64,000 nucleotides of DNA, taken from Symbiodinium natans (lineage: Eukaryota; Sar; Dinophyceae; Suessiales; Symbiodiniaceae). This document shows positions 60,951 through 64,000 of the stretch, one piece after another. Both the position numbers and the translations under genes were made by a program. The notes under the pieces were generated by a model. The model worked only from the letters and a program-made list of their open reading frames with translations, searched no databases and had not been told where the DNA came from. Position 1 is the stretch's first letter; the number at the start of each line of letters is the position of its first letter. The stretch is from positions 1 through 64,000 of the forward strand of contig CAJNDS010000606.1 in assembly GCA_905221605.1 (NCBI GenBank), in the 5' to 3' direction.

Positions 60951-61925
60951 CTAGCTCCCACCCGACTTTCTACCCCTCCAAACAGTTCCACCGGGCGGGG
61001 CCCAGCAGTGCGAGGTGTCGGCATGAAGTGAAAATTGACTGCAACCGTGTTGGTGGCTTCCAGGAAGACTTGATCTAAGCACCGGGCGTCCCGCGAGCGG
61101 CGCGTTCGCCGCTGCCCTTGTCAGGGTCGGCTGTTTGCTGCCAAGCTCCATCCACAAGGCCCGATCTGCTCGCAGGACCTGCTGCAGCGTCGGACGGTTG
61201 AAGCCTGGGGGCGCTGGGGTCTGCAAGGTAGCAAAGGCCTTCTGAAGCCATTTCTCGTGCACCTTGAAACTCAAAACGCCAACGAGGTCGTAGGCCAGAC
61301 CCCTTCTTTGCAACGCCCTGTAAGTCGCCATGTCTGACCCCAACTGGGCCTCGACTTTAGAGGATTTGTCCTGAACCGAGAGGCCGTCCCCCGAAGCGTC
61401 CAACACAAGTTCCTTGGCTGGCTTGCCTTGCGCCAATTCCTGGCGACGCGTGGGGATCTTGCTCGGGTGAAGGTATTTCAGCGACCCTTGCTCTACCTGT
61501 GTCGACACAGCATCATAGACTGAAAAGGCGGGCTCCAAGTCATGCTCAATCGAGAGTCCGCCCAGCCTTTGAGCCTGCAATTCCAGGCGCTGGGCTCTCT
61601 CAGCTCCTGGCAGCTTACGTAGAACTGAGTCCGGCTGCCGTTCCACGGTGGCCTTCAAGTTTGCCAGACTCATGGTCTGGCACTCGAACAGGAGCCTCTT
61701 GACGACCGTCATTTGTGCAAGAGTGGGGTTGTTCTGCCCCAGACTCGTACATAGAGTGGAGACCTCCCTGTCTGTGAGAGGTTGACCCGGTTGAGTGGCG
61801 GCATAGGCTGCCATGGACACCGTCTTGACCCCTCCAGCTATGAATTTGTCCAAGAGTTGCTGCTCCATCCCGATCTTGCGAGCATGTTGCTCGAAGAAAG
61901 GCTGACTATCCGCTGCGTTTGCCAT
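60951..61925 (-). pseudogene. YRE-4 gag N-terminal part
   Basis: Starts at the Met of MANAADSQPFFEQHARKIG (61925); the open frame to its left through the CA repeat is an artefact. EAQLGSDMATYRALQRRGLAYDLVGVL corresponds to YRE-1 gag (ELQIRQALQRRALAYDLARL). A frameshift near 61080 leads to LEATNTVAVNFHFMPTPRTA, after which the similarity stops near 60951 at the presumed YRE-5 boundary. The finger-bearing C-terminal part is at 46690-47107. Confidence 0.65.
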
Positions 61926-61977
61926 GTTTAGGGGCCAAAACTGCAAATTGCAAAAGAGAGAGCTGGTACAAAGGGAT

Positions 61978-62245
<268 letters not shown>

Positions 62246-62272
62246 CGGCCAACAACAATGTCACCCCGCTCT

Positions 62273-62900
62273 TTACTCCTGAAAACAACGGCTGCACTGT
62301 AGCCACTTCGCTGAGGGCTTCTCCATTTCTACAAAATTAACGCTGATCCACTTGCCACATTTCAGCGTTGTCTGACCTACTTTGTACAGATGTAGCACGG
62401 TAGACTTCTTGCTTTGAATCGCTCTCCAACCCTCCGGCAGGCTCAGGGCCGCAGCTGGTTCCTCCTTTTCTTCCGATGAGGCTCCATCAGAGGTTTCCTC
62501 GGAGGACCCTTCTGCTGATGTGGTGGGCGAGATCTCTGCCTCCCCATTGTCATCTGCATCTTGTGTGTCATCCTTATCGAGCACTGTTTCGCAAAGCCCA
62601 GAGGTCTCAGTAGTCAGCTTGTCTAATTCCTCACTTTCTTTCGAGCTTCATCCACATTGACAAGAACCTTGGGCTCTGGCCAGTCCAGTGACACCACTGG
62701 TCCAGGTGCGAAGATATCCCTGAAAATTCCTTGTTCCCAGGGAAGTTGTCCTGCGGACCTGAGCAACACGATGCTGGTTCGCTACTTGGCCTTCCGACTC
62801 GCTGTCAGAAGGCACCTCCGGTGCTCGTAGGTGACCAGCCATCTGGGGCTTGAACCAAAACTGACCCAAAGCGCCCCGATACTCGCATCAAAAGACATGT
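62273..62900 (-). pseudogene. YRE-4 recombinase C-terminal tail
   Basis: Minus-strand pieces: FWFKPQMAGHLRAPEVPSDSESEG (about 62855), then, after a shift, an acidic linker (DKDDTQDADDNGEAE, SSEEKEEP) and a final module TVLHLYKVGQTTLKCGKW...LQCSRCF ending at 62273. The acidic linker plus H...CG...C-x2-C module matches the ends of the YRE-1 and YRE-2 recombinases. The catalytic core is not recognisable to the right of it. Its position directly upstream of YRE-4 gag fits. Confidence 0.5.
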
Positions 62901-63027
62901 GAAAGGAAACAAAATCCCTGTTGCGGACATGATGACAAAGCAAAAGTTCACTCACCTTGTCGGTACGGGACACTCTTTTATCGCTGCCGACGAGCTCATA
63001 TCAAGGCTCAGTGTCTCAGCTCTTGGC

Positions 63028-64000
63028 TCAAATTGGCCAGGCTACAGATACGGCCCTCAAAACTGCACAGGTGGGACTCAAAAGCAGGTGGTCCCCTGAC
63101 CGCGCGCTGCCTGCATCACGGCAGGCAGCATTCAGTGCCGGCATGCCCCCCTCCACCTGGGGCGTATTCTCCTGCAGGAGCCCTTCCATCGAGAAGATGA
63201 CGTCCCTTCCTTTGGCTCTTGCAGCCACCTTGGAGATCGAGGCTTTGATGCCTTCAAAGCCGGAGTCGTTGCAGACCCCTCGGCCGCTGAACCCGTACGA
63301 CGGGAAGTCGCCCTCCGTGAAGTCTCCCGGGGTTATCTCCCCATACTCGCCCACACCCATGGCTGCCGTCCACGGCAGGCCGTGGGACATTGTCATCGTG
63401 TAGCGATGGTTTGCGGGCTCCAGGAAAGATGGGCCGGTCATCTTTGTGCGGAAGCACAGCACTTTCTGCCCCGGCACTGCGAACATGGTCGCATCGAAGT
63501 CCCCCTCGATGTCCAGCGGCCTGGAGTTCTGCTTGAACCAGGCGAACAAGCATGCGCAGCGCTCGACAATCGGCTGCGGCACCTCGGCGGGACTTTTGTA
63601 CTTGGCCATGTACAGCATCAACCGATCGCGGTACTCATCCACCAAGTTTCCGTCAATCAGGCCTCGGGCGTCCTTCCAGGACATGTTCCACCAGCTCCGC
63701 AAGTTGCCTTCACGCAGCAATTCTCGGGCGCACTTGGGGCGCGAGGGATCCGCGAGGGCCTTAGCAATCGCCCCTTGCCAGAGCTGACTGTGGAACCCTT
63801 CTTCTTCGCGCTCAGCCTTGCGGTTGGCCGCCGCTTGAACTTCCTCCTCCGTCGCCTCCGCGACGTTGAATGCAGCGTCGGGCCTCTCAGGTGGCCCCTG
63901 CTGCCGGGCACCAAAAATCCCAGCCATCACTGGGTCGAGAAAAATCTCCGGCTCCTCCTCCTTGGGAGCAGCCCCTTGCTCGTACTGCTGCTTGGCCGGC
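63028..64000 (-). CDS. Unknown protein, N-terminus beyond window
   Basis: The frame is open to the window edge (PAKQQYEQGAAPKEEEP precedes the first internal Met at 63930) and stops at 63028 after ...AVSVAWPI. It has an acidic/basic N-terminal part, a WWNMSWKDARGLIDG segment, Trp- and Met-rich stretches and a Gly-rich middle (GVGEYGEITPGDFTEGDFPSYGFSGRG). No family recognised. A consensus 5' splice site (AAG|GTGAGTG) lies on the same strand near 62957, so the true 3' end may be an exon-intron structure. It could be cellular, or the first ORF of YRE-4 or another element. Confidence 0.45.
   Translation of the reverse strand, partial: PAKQQYEQGAAPKEEEPEIFLDPVMAGIFGARQQGPPERPDAAFNVAEATEEEVQAAANRKAEREEEGFHSQLWQGAIAKALADPSRPKCARELLREGNLRSWWNMSWKDARGLIDGNLVDEYRDRLMLYMAKYKSPAEVPQPIVERCACLFAWFKQNSRPLDIEGDFDATMFAVPGQKVLCFRTKMTGPSFLEPANHRYTMTMSHGLPWTAAMGVGEYGEITPGDFTEGDFPSYGFSGRGVCNDSGFEGIKASISKVAARAKGRDVIFSMEGLLQENTPQVEGGMPALNAACRDAGSARSGDHLLLSPTCAVLRAVSVAWPI

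Larger units (their letters stand above)
47109..60953 (-). mobile_element. YRE-5: YR retroelement inside YRE-4 gag, interrupted by YRE-6 (ends approximate)
   Basis: On the minus strand: YR gene (60709-58760), gag (58243-57016), methyltransferase-like (57000-56600), dioxygenase-like (within 56702-54930), RT N-part (55240-54067), nested YRE-6, RT C-part and RNase H (48494-47452). The flanks are the two parts of YRE-4 gag in matching order and strand. Both candidate ends carry GCTAG (about 47106 and 60949). I could not find split direct repeats in 47110-47450 or 60720-60950, so the terminal structure differs from the others or has decayed. Module order is methyltransferase before dioxygenase, the reverse of YRE-1. 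Confidence 0.6.

Overview
The window looks like nuclear DNA of a dinoflagellate, most likely a Suessiales or Symbiodiniaceae-type genome. The evidence is a eukaryotic 5S rRNA gene at the left edge, several kilobases of degenerate TTTAGGG-type telomere-like repeat, GC-rich coding sequence, and a dense pile of tyrosine-recombinase (YR, DIRS/Ngaro/PAT-like) retroelements. The organism assignment is inference. I see no certain intact cellular protein gene. Apart from 5S rRNA, the only candidates are a broken multi-exon gene, here called gene H, and a partial ORF at the right edge.

Layout. 1-1904: 5S rRNA and anonymous sequence. 1905-10934: YRE-1, a nearly complete YR retroelement on the minus strand. 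10935-11544: a CTCTGCT heptamer microsatellite that starts exactly at the end of YRE-1. 11545-18880: anonymous sequence, then telomere-like repeats folded into a large inverted repeat and invaded by a TRIM-like LTR element (14139-14981, 5-bp target duplication) and a 438-bp element with a 12-bp duplication. A LINE-like remnant lies near 16.3-17.0 kb. 19112-19263 and 41129-42172: two pieces of gene H, separated by YRE-2 (19264-41128), which itself carries YRE-3 (22750-35621). YRE-3 is loaded with about 9 kb of tandem repeats. From 42173 to the right edge: YRE-4, inserted further upstream in gene H. Its gag is apparently split by YRE-5 (about 47.1-60.95 kb), whose reverse transcriptase is split in frame by YRE-6 (48495-54066). 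YRE-6 is a non-autonomous element encoding a ZZ-finger protein.

How the parts work together. All six elements read on the minus strand. Where termini are visible they show the split direct repeats of YR retroelements: A1 - ORFs - B1 - A2 - B2 on the minus strand. They lack a conventional target-site duplication, so removing an insert rejoins the interrupted frame exactly (YRE-3 in a methyltransferase domain, YRE-6 in a reverse transcriptase, YRE-2 in gene H). Gene order is YR, then gag, then pol, so the recombinase comes first. The gag proteins end in a CCCH-type zinc finger. The pol proteins carry RT and RNase H plus a C5-methyltransferase-like domain and, in three elements, a domain with the HxD...H...R pattern of 2-oxoglutarate/Fe(II) dioxygenases. 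A writer-like and an eraser-like module sitting together in the same retroelements is the most interesting biology here. All domain assignments come from reading motifs; no database search was possible.
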